Source: Reyranella sp. (GTDB lineage Bacteria; Pseudomonadota; Alphaproteobacteria; Reyranellales; Reyranellaceae). Taken from it: a stretch of 33,802 nucleotides of DNA. Each line of letters starts with the position of its first letter. The first letter of the stretch is position 1. The stretch is from contig JAKFVH010000059.1 of the NCBI GenBank assembly GCA_021732285.1, forward strand, positions 1 through 33,802, given 5' to 3'. The translations under genes were made by a program, and so were the position numbers. Under the pieces are notes generated by a model. It was not told the DNA's origin and made no database searches. It saw only the letters and a list, made by a program, of their open reading frames with translations. Shown here piece by piece: positions 21,252 through 30,215 of the stretch.

Positions 21252-22019
21252 ATGCGCGGACTTTCAGGCAAGAACGTCATCGTCACCGGCGGCGGCGGCG
21301 CGATCGGCGGCGCCATCTGCAAGCGCTTCGCCGGATACGGCTGCAAGGTCGGCGTATTCGACAAGAACCGCGACGGCGCCAACCGGATCGCCGACGAGAT
21401 CTCGGAGACCGGCGGCAAGGCCTTCGTCTCGAGCGTCGACATCGCCGACTACGCCGCGGTCGGCAAGGCCATCGCCCAGTTCGAGGACGAGATGGGGCCG
21501 ACCGACGTGCTGGTGAACAACGCCGGCTGGGACCGCTTCATCAACTTCGTCGACACCACGCCCGAGCTGTGGGACCAGCTGATCGCCATCAACCTGCGCG
21601 GGCCGCTCAACATGAGCCACTTCGTGCTGAAGGGCATGGTGGCGCGCGGCCACGGTCGCATCGTCAACATCGCCTCCGATGCCGGCCGCGTCGGCTCCTC
21701 GCAGGAGGCGGTCTATTCGGCGTGCAAGGGCGGCATCATCGCCTTCACCAAGACGGTGGCCCGTGAGGTGGCGCGCAAGGGCATCACGCTGAACGCCGTC
21801 TGCCCCGGCCCGACCGAGACGCCCCTGCTGGCGGCCGCCGCCGGCGAAGGCGAGCGCGGCGAGAGGATGCGGGCCGCGCTGGTCAACGCCATCCCGATGA
21901 AGCGCGTCGGCCAGCCCGAGGACATCCCGGGCGCCGTCTGCTTCCTGGCCAGCGACGATGCCGCCTTCATCACCGGCCAGACGCTCAGCGTGTCGGGTGG
22001 CTTGACCATGCACGGCTGA
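21252..22019 (+). CDS. SDR-family dehydrogenase, BadH-like
   Basis: NAD(P)-dependent classical short-chain dehydrogenase (255 aa). It has the Rossmann glycine motif TGGGGAIGG (12-20), NNAG (89-92), the catalytic S142, Y155 and K159 (YSACK), and PGPTETPLL (185-193). The C-terminus VSGGLTMHG is normal. The NNAGWDRF block and overall look resemble 2-hydroxycyclohexanecarboxyl-CoA dehydrogenase (BadH) and related 3-hydroxyacyl-CoA dehydrogenases. Acidic D37 after the second strand (VGVFDKNRD) favours NAD over NADP. It is 10 bases downstream of the crotonase-fold gene and so is co-transcribed. The substrate is inferred from neighbours only. Confidence 0.92.
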   Translation: MRGLSGKNVIVTGGGGAIGGAICKRFAGYGCKVGVFDKNRDGANRIADEISETGGKAFVSSVDIADYAAVGKAIAQFEDEMGPTDVLVNNAGWDRFINFVDTTPELWDQLIAINLRGPLNMSHFVLKGMVARGHGRIVNIASDAGRVGSSQEAVYSACKGGIIAFTKTVAREVARKGITLNAVCPGPTETPLLAAAAGEGERGERMRAALVNAIPMKRVGQPEDIPGAVCFLASDDAAFITGQTLSVSGGLTMHG

Positions 22020-22037
22020 CCAGCCGAAAGTCGCACC

Positions 22038-22448
22038 ATGCCTGAGCTGCAATGGCTGGCCGCGGCCTTCCCAAATTTCGCGCGCTACGTGGTCGTGGCC
22101 TTCGCCCTGGCCGGGCTGTTCCTGCTGATCTACGTCATGATCACGCCGTGGCGCGAGTTCCGCCTGATCCGCGCCGGCAACACGTCGGCGGCGATCGCCC
22201 TGGTGGGCGCCCTGCTCGGCTTCTGCCTGCCGCTCGCCAACACCATTGCCCATTCGGTGAGCCTGATCGACCTCGTGCTGTGGTCGCTGGTGGCGCTTGG
22301 CGTGCAGGTGATCGTCCATGTCGTGATGCGCCTGCTGCTGCCCGACCTCAAGCAGGCGATCGAGGCCGATCGGCTGTCCGCCGGCATCATGGCGGGCGGC
22401 TTCGCCACCTGCTTCGGCCTGATCAACGCGGCCTGCCTGACGACCTGA
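22038..22448 (+). CDS. DUF350 (YjfL-like) membrane protein
   Basis: Inner-membrane protein of 136 aa with four predicted membrane segments (about 14-36, 51-74, 77-101 and 113-134). It has the DUF350 pattern of small polar residues in the second and fourth helices (ALVGALLGFCLPLANTIAHS, SAGIMAGGFATCFGLINA) and the basic ITPWREFRLIRAGN loop (35-48). In Escherichia coli a DUF350 gene (yjfL) is followed by yjfM and the ATP-grasp gene yjfC; the same arrangement is seen here. It begins 18 bases after the SDR gene, but a functional link to that gene is not implied. Confidence 0.85.
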   Translation: MPELQWLAAAFPNFARYVVVAFALAGLFLLIYVMITPWREFRLIRAGNTSAAIALVGALLGFCLPLANTIAHSVSLIDLVLWSLVALGVQVIVHVVMRLLLPDLKQAIEADRLSAGIMAGGFATCFGLINAACLTT

Positions 22449-22450
22449 CG

Positions 22451-22828
22451 ATGTCCATGTCCTCGCCCCCGCCCGGCGGCCCGCGCGCCTCGCGCGGCAT
22501 AAAACTCGTGCTGATGGGCGTGGCGGGTGCGGCCCTGCTTTACTCCTGTGCGCCGGGCGTCGGCGCCGGATTGGGCGCTCTGCCTTACTTCTGGTTCCTG
22601 CCCAACCCGTTCTATCGCGCGCCGGCGGCTTGTCCGCCCGGCACCCCCAACTGCAACCAGCAAGCGGCAACGTCGAGCAGCGGCGGCACAAGTAGCAGCA
22701 GCACGAGCCGCGGCGGCAGCACGACGAGCGACACGGCGCGGAGCTCGCCGTCACAGACATCGCCGACCTCGAGCCAGCGCGGCGGCTTCGGCTCGACGGG
22801 CAGCACGGGCGGCTCGTCCGGGTCCTGA
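22451..22828 (+). CDS. Small Ser/Thr/Gly-rich exported or lipoprotein-like protein (YjfM position)
   Basis: Protein of 125 aa. The N-terminus MSMSSPPPGGPRASRGIKLV is followed by a short hydrophobic segment (18-32) ending in LYSC (C33), which resembles a lipobox although Tyr at -2 is atypical. Further Cys are at 61 and 68 (CPPGTPNC). From about 72 to the end it is almost only Ser, Thr, Gly, Gln and Arg, a low-complexity tail likely to be disordered. It starts 2 bases after the DUF350 stop and ends 2 bases before the next gene, so it is real and co-translated. It occupies the position of E. coli yjfM (DUF1190), but sequence similarity to that family was not evident by eye. Confidence 0.75.
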   Translation: MSMSSPPPGGPRASRGIKLVLMGVAGAALLYSCAPGVGAGLGALPYFWFLPNPFYRAPAACPPGTPNCNQQAATSSSGGTSSSSTSRGGSTTSDTARSSPSQTSPTSSQRGGFGSTGSTGGSSGS

Positions 22829-22830
22829 GC

Positions 22831-23961
22831 ATGCACCGCGAAGCCGTGACACCGCGAGCGGGCTGGCAGAACAAGCTCGAACAGCTCGGCTTCGACTACT
22901 ACGTCATGGATGGCCGGGCGTACTGGACGGAGCAGGCCTGCTACGCCTTCTCGTCCGACGAGATCGACCAGCTCGAGGCCGCCACCGAGGAGCTGCATGG
23001 CCTTTGCCTCAAGGCGGTCGAGCACGTCGTGTCGAGCAAGCTATGGGAGCGCATGCGCATCCCGCCGATCTGGGGCGACTACATCGAACGCGTGTGGCGG
23101 CGCTCCGATCCGTCGATCTGCGGCCGCTTCGATCTCGCCTACGACGGCAAGGGCCCGCCCAAGCTCCTCGAATACAACGCCGACACGCCGACCGCGCTCT
23201 ACGAGGCGGCCGTGGTGCAATGGTACTGGCTGAAGGACGTGAAGCCCGATGCCGACCAGTTCAACTCGATCCACGAGAAGCTGATCGAGGCCTGGCGCGG
23301 CGTGCTGGGGCGCCTGCCGCCCGAGGGCCAGGTCCATTTCGCCCGCTTCGAGGACCAGCCCGAGGATCTCGCGACCTCGGAGTACCTGCGCGACACCGCC
23401 CTGCAGGCCGGGCTCGCCGGCAAGCCGATCGCCGTCCCGCAGATCGGCTGGAACGGCAAGCGCTTCACCGATCCCGACGAGATGCCGATCCAGGTCCTGA
23501 GCAAGCTCTATCCCTGGGAATGGATGGTGCGCGAGGCCTTCGGCGCCCATGTGCTCACCGACACCACCGCCTTCCTCGAGCCCGCGTGGAAGATGATCCT
23601 CAGCAACAAGATGCTGCTGCCGCTCCTGTGGGAAGGCTTCCCCGGCCACGCCAATCTCCTGCCGGCATTCGACAAGGAGCACCCCGACCTCGGCAGCGCC
23701 TTCGTGAAGAAGCCGATCTTCGGCCGCGAGGGCCACAACGTCACCATCGTCGGGCCGGGCGTGTTCGACACCGCGGGCGGCGATTACGGCGGCGAGGGCT
23801 TCGTCTGGCAGGCCTACCAGCCGCTGCCGGTGTTCGACGGCAACCATGCCCTGGTCGGCTCATGGCTGATCGAGGGCAAGCCCGCCGGCATCGGCATGCG
23901 CGAGGACGAACGGCGCATCACCCACAACAACAGCCGTTTCGTGCCGCACTATTTCAAGTGA
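22831..23961 (+). CDS. Glutathionylspermidine synthase-like ATP-grasp protein (YjfC-like)
   Basis: ATP-grasp ligase-fold protein (376 aa) of the glutathionylspermidine synthase C-terminal family. Visible motifs are LLEYNADTPTALYEAA (112-127), the substrate/metal-site block; SNKMLLPLLWEGFPGH (258-273); KKPIFGREGHNVT (293-305), the nucleotide-binding loop; and GSWLIEGKPAGIGMRED (343-359) followed by NNSRFVPH. The N-terminal amidase domain of bifunctional Gss is absent. As with E. coli YjfC and YgiC, the true substrate is unknown, and ligation of glutathione to spermidine should not be assumed. It is the last gene of the DUF350 cluster, with a hairpin terminator 2 bases beyond the stop. Confidence 0.9.
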   Translation: MHREAVTPRAGWQNKLEQLGFDYYVMDGRAYWTEQACYAFSSDEIDQLEAATEELHGLCLKAVEHVVSSKLWERMRIPPIWGDYIERVWRRSDPSICGRFDLAYDGKGPPKLLEYNADTPTALYEAAVVQWYWLKDVKPDADQFNSIHEKLIEAWRGVLGRLPPEGQVHFARFEDQPEDLATSEYLRDTALQAGLAGKPIAVPQIGWNGKRFTDPDEMPIQVLSKLYPWEWMVREAFGAHVLTDTTAFLEPAWKMILSNKMLLPLLWEGFPGHANLLPAFDKEHPDLGSAFVKKPIFGREGHNVTIVGPGVFDTAGGDYGGEGFVWQAYQPLPVFDGNHALVGSWLIEGKPAGIGMREDERRITHNNSRFVPHYFK

Positions 23962-23963
23962 TT

Positions 23964-24028
23964 GCTGGGAGCGCGGGCCTCTGGCCCGCATCATGATCAT
24001 GAGCGGGCCGGAGGCCCGCGCTCCCAGC
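23964..24028. repeat. Inverted repeat with TCATGATCATGA apex; bidirectional terminator
   Basis: The 26-bp arms (23964-23989, 24003-24028) have one mismatch, with the apex TCATGATCATGA at 23991-24002. Each arm also folds alone (GCGGGCC-TCT-GGCCCGC and GCGGGCC-GGA-GGCCCGC). It fills the gap between the convergent yjfC-like gene and tamB, and its last base is the first base of the tamB TAG on the plus strand. Confidence 0.9.
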
Positions 24029-27000
24029 TAGTAATCCCACTCCATCTTCACGCCGACGCGGCCGTTGGAATCGGCGCCGACGTCGCCCTCGATCTTCACG
24101 TGCTCCAGCACGTCGACCTGCACGACGCCGCGGCTGGAATTGCCGGTGGCGCCCTGCCGCGCGCCGACATAGACGCCGGGCGCCACATAGCGGCCGGCTT
24201 CGAGCGATACCGGCGAGTTGGCGCCGCTGCCGGAGCCGACCGACAGCCGGTCCAAGCCGAGGCCAGTGCGCAGCCGGGTCAGCATGCCCGTGCCGGACGG
24301 CTGGCCGGTCAGCTCGGCCAGCCCTTGCGCAGCCTGGGCAAGCTCGAAGGCGCTCAAGCCCGACGCGGGCTTGCCGAACAGCAGCAGCGCCATGGCCTCG
24401 TCCGGCGGCAGCGACGGGATTGAGGTAACGGCGATGAGCGGCGCGCGCGACGTGCCGCCGATCTCGACATTGACGGTGGTCGACTGCACCGTCGTGCTGG
24501 CGACGAAATCGAGCCTGGGGTCGACGTGATCGAGATTGTCGAGGGTGACGACCCCGCGGCTGAAGGTGAGCCGTCGCCCCAGCAGGGTGAAGGAACCACG
24601 CCGCATCGTCAGGCCGCCGGTCACCGTCGGCGCCGCCGGCGTGCCGGCGACCTCGAGCTGGCCCGACATCTCGGCATCGAGGCCGCGGCCGCGCACGAAC
24701 ACCGCCTGGGGTGCGCGGATCGACAACGCAAGGCGAACAGGTGCCGCCCCCGGCGGCGGTGCGGTGCGCGGCGACGGCTTGGCCGGCGCTGGCCGCACGA
24801 CGGCCGGCGCTGTCGTCTCGCCGCCTTGCTTGTTGATCTCTCGCACCTCCACGGTCGGAAAGGCCGCCGACTGCTCCGCACCCACCGCGATCTCGGCACG
24901 GTCGATGGTGACCGGACCGGCGATGCTGAGGCCAGCCAGCGTCGATCCCGTCACCTTGATGTTGCTGGAGACGCTGGCGACCAGATCGGGTCGGCTGACC
25001 AGCAAGGCGTTTCGGCTGGTGACGGTGAGATCGGGCACCATGCCCTGCTGGGCATCGAGCCGCATGGTGCCGGTGACGGACACGCCGCCGCCGCGTGCGG
25101 TCTGGAAGTTGAGCCGCTGCACCTGCAGCGTGTCGCCCCGCAGGACCAGGCGGCCTTCGCCGCCGCTCAGCCGCAGCCCCGACTCGGGCATCGCGACGGC
25201 GCCGTTGGAGAAATCGATGCTGCCGTTGCCGGTCACACGCGAACCCGCGATCTCGACCGTCACGTCCGGCCGCAGCCTGCCGGTGACGTTGCGGATGTCG
25301 TTGCCGAGCAGCGGCGCAAACGGCGCCAGATCCATCGTGCCGCCGATGGTTGCAGAGCCGGAGAGCGGCGCCGCACCGCTCGGCAGCGTCGCTTTCCCCT
25401 TCAGCGTCAGGTTCGAGGCGGCTGCAGTCAGCCGCGCATCGATGCTGGCCTGCCGTCCCATCAGCGAGCCCGAGCCCTGGACGTTGAGCGGCGGCACCAG
25501 GGCCGCTTCGGGCCGGCGCAGGCGCAGGCCCGCGGCATTGTAGGTGCCGTCGATCACCGGCGCGGCCATGCTGCCCTGGACGCGCAGCTTGGCCTGCAGG
25601 GTGCCGTCGAGATTGGTGCCGGGGGCAAAGGCGTCGATCAGCGACAGCGGCAGGCCCGCCAGCTCGAGCTGCAGGTCGCTGCCCGACGGTGCCAGCGTGC
25701 CGCGCACCGCCAACCGTCCGCCGCCGAGGCGCAGGTTGGTCGGCTCGATGGCGACGCGCGGGCCGGCGATATGAACGCGCGTCGGTCCGGCAAGCGCCAC
25801 GGGGATCGCGCCATAACGGCCGTCGAACCGCGTCAGGCCGACCACGAGATCGTCGCCCTGCAGCTCGACCTTCGCCGCCGCATTGGCCGCGGTCTGCGCG
25901 CCCGCGGCCTGCAGCGAGATCAGAAGCGTCTGCCGGTCGCCGCTCGCTGTGGCGTTCAACCTGTTGATGTCGGCCGCGCCGGCGATGCGGCTCGCGGCCA
26001 AGGTGGCGTCGACCTTGGCCGCCGTCATGGGCTCGTCGATGGTGCTGCGCAGGTCGAGGGTGCCGATGGCCAGCGTATCGACGCGAAGGTCGCTGCCCTG
26101 CAGCCGCACCGTCACCCGACCATTGGCGGCCCGGTCGTCGGCGGTGATCTCGGCCTCCAGCGATCCGCCAAGTGGCGTGCCCGCCAGGTCAGAAGCATCG
26201 CCCAGGCGCTCGGCCCGCAAGCGAGCGTAGCCGGAGGTCCGGCCCTTGGTCACGGCGAAGTCGTCGACGTCGAGCACGACGCTCGCCCATCGTCCCTGAA
26301 AGCGCGGAACCGTCACGCCGCCGGCAGCATCGAGCAAGAAGCGTCCGTCGAGCGACAGTGGCTGGCTGGCAAGATCGCCACTTGCCTTGACCTCACCACT
26401 CGCCGCCCCTGCCGCATCGAGCGACCCCGTCGCCGACAGCGTGAGCTTGCGCGAAGCGATCTGCCCGCGGGCGAGATCGTTGAGCTCGGCTAAAAGCTTG
26501 AGTTCGGTGCGATTGCCGCCGAAGCGGATGTTGCTGGTGACCTTGGCGGCCCCGCCGAGCTCGGCCTTGAGGAAGTCGAGCTTCGGCAACTCGACCGCGA
26601 GGTCGAGCTCACCCGCCGCTGCCTTGCCACGGCCGGCCACGGTGAGCGTGGCGCCTTCGTTCGCCACGCGCACGTCGCTCAGGGTCCACGCTTCGTCGAA
26701 GCGCCAGGTCGCCGCACCCGACAGCGCGACCTGAGCGGTGATCAGCCCGGCCGGCAGGCCCTCGGCCGTCACGTCGCTCACCGTGCCGCGCCATCCAAGC
26801 TTGATGCCGTCGCGATCGCTGTTCACCGTGAGGTCGACGATCGAGTTGCCCGCGAGGGCGACACCGGCCAGCTCCGAGAGCGGCGCCAGGTTCGGCAGCG
26901 TCAGCGTGATCTTTGCATCGCCGGCTTGGGCGGACGGAAGATGCGAGCCGCCGCCTTTCAGCGAGGCGAGTGCCGATCCGATATCGAGGGACCGGACGGT

Positions 27001-28245
27001 GATCTTGCCGTCGGCGCCAAGACCGAAATCGCCGGCCAGCGTGACCGCGCCAAGCGGCGGCATGCGACGGTCGATGGCGGCAAGCGAGATGTCGTCGGCG
27101 CCGCCCGTGATCGTGATCGTGCCCTGCGGCCGGGTCGACAGGACGTTGAGGTCGGCCTTCATCTCGATGCGCAGGCCGCGCCATGTCACGCCACCGGCAA
27201 ACGGCGCAAGCGCACCGGGCTCGGCGGCGCTGAGCGCAATGACGCCCTCGAGGCGGTCAGCCCCGCGATCGTAACGCGCCGACGCCTCAACGCCGAGCGT
27301 AGCGGCCTTCAGCTTGAGCTCGTTCAGCGTCGCGATCTGATCGCCGACGACCGCCCGGGCGCTGAGGGTGATCGGCTCGCGCACCGCGTCGGCGATGCGC
27401 CCCTGCGGCAGCCCCGGACCAGCAGTGTCGAGCTGGACGGAGACCGTCGTCGCCGCACCGTCCGGCGCCCAGGTCGCCTTGCCATTCGCCCGCGCCGCCT
27501 CGCCGGCCGACACGACGAGCTCGGCATTGCCTGCCCGGGCGTCGCCGCGCGCGACCAGGCGCATCGACAGGTCTTCGATGTCGGGCCGTTCCAGCAGCGC
27601 TGCTACAAGGCCGCCGTGCTTTTCGCTGAGACTCACTTCGCCATCGACCGTGCGCTTCTCCACGTCGAAGCCGATGTCGGCGGACAGCCGGCCGTTGGGC
27701 CCATCGAGGCGATCGCCCTTGAAGATCACCCTGCCCTGCGCGAGATCGGCCGGCAGAACCGCGTGGCCGCTGAGCTTCCAGTGCGAATCGACGCGGGCCA
27801 GCGCCGCCGCCAGATGAAGGTCGCCGATCTCGAGCGCATTCACCTCGATCCCGACCGGCAGCCGCACGCCTCCGCCGCCATCGTCCTTGGCCTTTTCCTT
27901 GCTCGGCAGCGGCAGCCGCAGGACGGCAACACGATCGGCGCTGACCGTCTCGACTCGCAATCGGCCACCCAACAGCGATGTGAAGGACCAGCGAAGCCGG
28001 GCGTTCTCTACCGTCAGCCACGGCCCTTCCCGATCGGCGTATGAGATCTCAGCGACGTAGAGATCGGTCGGGAAGAAGCCGCTCAGCCCGGAAAGACTGA
28101 GACCACCGTCAGGCCCCGATGCCATCCGGGTAATCAGCCCCGCGACCGCGCGCTGGCCGGGCGCGGTCTGCAAGGCGGCAAACAGGATCGCAAACAGGCC
28201 GACCAGGCTGGCCATGATGATCAGCAGGATCCTGCGCGCACGCAT
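24028..28245 (-). CDS. tamB: TamB, translocation and assembly module subunit
   Basis: Very large envelope protein (1405 aa) of the TamB/AsmA-like bridge family, anchored in the inner membrane and reaching through the periplasm. With TamA it supports outer-membrane protein assembly or lipid transport. One N-terminal membrane anchor (about 5-26, RILLIIMASLVGLFAILFAA) is followed by a long run of beta-strand repeats (patterns such as GSLEAEITADDRAANGRVTV) and a Pro/Ala-rich linker at about 1135-1165. The TamB C-terminal domain (about 1180-1405) contains VTGGLTMRRGSFTLLGRRL, DPRLDFVAS and IPSLPPDEAMALLLFG, and ends in VGVKMEWDY. Its start overlaps the tamA stop by one base (TGATG), so it is coupled to tamA. 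Length is typical. Confidence 0.95.
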   Translation of the reverse strand: MRARRILLIIMASLVGLFAILFAALQTAPGQRAVAGLITRMASGPDGGLSLSGLSGFFPTDLYVAEISYADREGPWLTVENARLRWSFTSLLGGRLRVETVSADRVAVLRLPLPSKEKAKDDGGGGVRLPVGIEVNALEIGDLHLAAALARVDSHWKLSGHAVLPADLAQGRVIFKGDRLDGPNGRLSADIGFDVEKRTVDGEVSLSEKHGGLVAALLERPDIEDLSMRLVARGDARAGNAELVVSAGEAARANGKATWAPDGAATTVSVQLDTAGPGLPQGRIADAVREPITLSARAVVGDQIATLNELKLKAATLGVEASARYDRGADRLEGVIALSAAEPGALAPFAGGVTWRGLRIEMKADLNVLSTRPQGTITITGGADDISLAAIDRRMPPLGAVTLAGDFGLGADGKITVRSLDIGSALASLKGGGSHLPSAQAGDAKITLTLPNLAPLSELAGVALAGNSIVDLTVNSDRDGIKLGWRGTVSDVTAEGLPAGLITAQVALSGAATWRFDEAWTLSDVRVANEGATLTVAGRGKAAAGELDLAVELPKLDFLKAELGGAAKVTSNIRFGGNRTELKLLAELNDLARGQIASRKLTLSATGSLDAAGAASGEVKASGDLASQPLSLDGRFLLDAAGGVTVPRFQGRWASVVLDVDDFAVTKGRTSGYARLRAERLGDASDLAGTPLGGSLEAEITADDRAANGRVTVRLQGSDLRVDTLAIGTLDLRSTIDEPMTAAKVDATLAASRIAGAADINRLNATASGDRQTLLISLQAAGAQTAANAAAKVELQGDDLVVGLTRFDGRYGAIPVALAGPTRVHIAGPRVAIEPTNLRLGGGRLAVRGTLAPSGSDLQLELAGLPLSLIDAFAPGTNLDGTLQAKLRVQGSMAAPVIDGTYNAAGLRLRRPEAALVPPLNVQGSGSLMGRQASIDARLTAAASNLTLKGKATLPSGAAPLSGSATIGGTMDLAPFAPLLGNDIRNVTGRLRPDVTVEIAGSRVTGNGSIDFSNGAVAMPESGLRLSGGEGRLVLRGDTLQVQRLNFQTARGGGVSVTGTMRLDAQQGMVPDLTVTSRNALLVSRPDLVASVSSNIKVTGSTLAGLSIAGPVTIDRAEIAVGAEQSAAFPTVEVREINKQGGETTAPAVVRPAPAKPSPRTAPPPGAAPVRLALSIRAPQAVFVRGRGLDAEMSGQLEVAGTPAAPTVTGGLTMRRGSFTLLGRRLTFSRGVVTLDNLDHVDPRLDFVASTTVQSTTVNVEIGGTSRAPLIAVTSIPSLPPDEAMALLLFGKPASGLSAFELAQAAQGLAELTGQPSGTGMLTRLRTGLGLDRLSVGSGSGANSPVSLEAGRYVAPGVYVGARQGATGNSSRGVVQVDVLEHVKIEGDVGADSNGRVGVKMEWDY

Positions 28246-30137
28246 CAGAAGGCCTGGCCCAGGCTGACATAGACGCCGAACGGCGGATCGCCCTCGCGGC
28301 GATTGATTGGCATGCCGACATCGACCCGCACCGGCCCGAAGTCGGTGTAGTAGCGCATGCCGAGGCCGGCGCCGACGCGCGGCGCGAACAGCGAGAAGTC
28401 AGGGATGAAAAAGGGATAGGCGCTGCCGGCGTCGACAAACGCCACCGCACCCCACGACTTGCCGAAGCGCTGGCGGAATTCGACGCTGGCCTCGAAGAGG
28501 CTGGCGCCGCCCAGCGGGTTGTTGAAGTTGTCGCGCGGGCCGGCAGATTGATAGACGAAGCCGCGCACCGAGCCGCCACCGCCGGCATAGAAGTATTTGT
28601 CGGGTGGAATGGCGCCGATGCTGACCGCGGGCTCGGTGCCGAGAGAGGCGCGGGTGGCGAGGACGCTGCGGCCGTCCTCGCTGATATCGAAGTAATGGCG
28701 GCCGGTCAGGCGAATGACGGTGAAGAAGTTGCGGCTGTAGATCCAGGGCGTGACGTCGAGATCGACGCGATAGCCCTCGGTCGGGTTGAGGTCGCTGTTG
28801 GCGTGATTGAAAAGGATCGACAGCGGTATGCCGACCAGCTGGTAGTCCATGGTGATGCCGTTGCGGGTGATGCGCGAGGCCTCGCCGGCGAGGCCGAGCC
28901 GCGCCTGCCAGCGCGGCGAGAAGATGCGATCGAAGCCGGCATAGGCCGTCACCGCGTTACGCGTGTAGGCATCGAGCACCTCTTTCAGCCCCGCCGCCTC
29001 CAGCCGCCCATCCTGGCCGGAGAGCCACCAGTCGGGCTTGCGGAAAGCAGCGCGAAAGGCAAAGCCGGTGTCGAGGATCGCGTAGCCCTGCCCGATATGG
29101 TTGAGCTCGGCCGTCAGCCGCAGGCTCTCGGCCTGGCCGAACAGGTTGCGATGAGTCCAGAAGCCCGAGACCGCGATTCCCAGCTGCGTCTCGTAGGATA
29201 TGCCGAAGCCGATCGAGCGCGACGGCCGGTCGGCCAATTCGACGTCGAACGGCAGCTCGCCGTTGGCATCGAGCGTCGCCGCGGGCTTGATGCGCACCGT
29301 GTTGAACACGCCGAGCGAGGTGAGCTTGCCGCGCAGCGCGTCGACCTTGGTCGGATCGTAGGGCTCGCCCTCCTTGAACGGCACGCGGCGCTGCAGCCAG
29401 ACGGTGTCGACCTTGTCGGTGCCCGAGAAGCGCACCGGGCCCATGCGGGCGAGCGGACCGGTGTCGGCGACGAAGGTCACCGTGGCCTCGCGCGTGGCAT
29501 GGTTGACCACGACGTCGCGCTTGATGCTGGCCAGCGCATAGCCATCCTTGCGCAGCTCGGTGATGAGCTTGTCCTGCGCCACAAGGATGGCCGAGGCGTC
29601 GGCGGGATCGCCCGGCGCCAGGCCGAGCTTGGCGCGATCGATGGCCGGCAGGGACGCCTGCGCAGTCGGCGGGCGGATCGCCACGTCGGCGATGCGATAG
29701 CGCGGACCGGTCGCCACGTCGAAAGCGAAAGAGACCGGCTCGTTCTCCGGCCGCGCATCTATGGCGTCGATGGCACCGGCCTCGGCGATCGGTCGGCCGT
29801 CGACCGTGGCGGTGATGGTCGCGCCATAGTAGCCGCGCGAGCGCAGAGCGGTATTGACCCTGGCCAGCGCCGCCTGCGCGCCCTGCAGCAGGCCGAGGCT
29901 GTCGCCGCTCAGCGGCTGATCCCTCTCGAAGCGCTCGACCAGTTCCTTGAGGTCGGCCTGCATCTGCTCGTCCCCGCTGACGACGAGAGCGATCTTCGCC
30001 GTCCGTGCCTCGGCCGAGCCGCCGGACGCCATGAAGAGCAGCGCCGCCAGCACGACCAGCCACGTCAACCGTGCCGATTCGGTGACCTGAAAGGGCCGCA
30101 AGGCACGAGTAGCGTGGCAGGCAGACATGATCGCCAT
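28245..30137 (-). CDS. tamA: TamA, Omp85-family outer-membrane assembly factor
   Basis: Outer-membrane beta-barrel protein (630 aa from the ATG at 30135-30137; an ATG at 30128 is equally possible, and neither has a clear ribosome-binding site). A long n-region leads to a signal peptide (about 25-43, LTWLVVLAALLFMASGGSAEA). POTRA domains follow (about 45-290; ATVDGRPIAEAGAIDAID, VTFVADTGPLARMGPVRF, WLQRRVPFKEGEPYD), then a 16-strand barrel domain with the lid-lock motif GGGGSVRGF (VRGF at 524-527) and the C-terminal signal ending FGVYVSLGQAF with terminal Phe. It works with TamB, encoded directly downstream. The frame is open to 30338, but that overlaps the divergent gene. Confidence 0.95.
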   Translation of the reverse strand: MAIMSACHATRALRPFQVTESARLTWLVVLAALLFMASGGSAEARTAKIALVVSGDEQMQADLKELVERFERDQPLSGDSLGLLQGAQAALARVNTALRSRGYYGATITATVDGRPIAEAGAIDAIDARPENEPVSFAFDVATGPRYRIADVAIRPPTAQASLPAIDRAKLGLAPGDPADASAILVAQDKLITELRKDGYALASIKRDVVVNHATREATVTFVADTGPLARMGPVRFSGTDKVDTVWLQRRVPFKEGEPYDPTKVDALRGKLTSLGVFNTVRIKPAATLDANGELPFDVELADRPSRSIGFGISYETQLGIAVSGFWTHRNLFGQAESLRLTAELNHIGQGYAILDTGFAFRAAFRKPDWWLSGQDGRLEAAGLKEVLDAYTRNAVTAYAGFDRIFSPRWQARLGLAGEASRITRNGITMDYQLVGIPLSILFNHANSDLNPTEGYRVDLDVTPWIYSRNFFTVIRLTGRHYFDISEDGRSVLATRASLGTEPAVSIGAIPPDKYFYAGGGGSVRGFVYQSAGPRDNFNNPLGGASLFEASVEFRQRFGKSWGAVAFVDAGSAYPFFIPDFSLFAPRVGAGLGMRYYTDFGPVRVDVGMPINRREGDPPFGVYVSLGQAF

Positions 30138-30215
30138 GCTACAACGGTTTGCGCCCCGATAGGATGCATGGGGTGATTGTTTCGTGGCAAACTGGCGTCG
30201 GGTGCGGAGAAAGCC

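Noticed and set aside
22831..23961. Bifunctional glutathionylspermidine synthetase/amidase
   Set aside because: The N-terminal amidase domain is absent, and short YjfC-like homologues do not necessarily make glutathionylspermidine.
24526..26493. A 655-codon plus-strand open frame opposite tamB
   Set aside because: Shadow of tamB codon bias (Arg/Gly/Gln-rich, no domain), fully inside the coding region of a convincing gene.
28548..30176. A 542-codon plus-strand open frame opposite tamA
   Set aside because: Antisense shadow without domains or ribosome-binding site; tamA on the other strand is clear.
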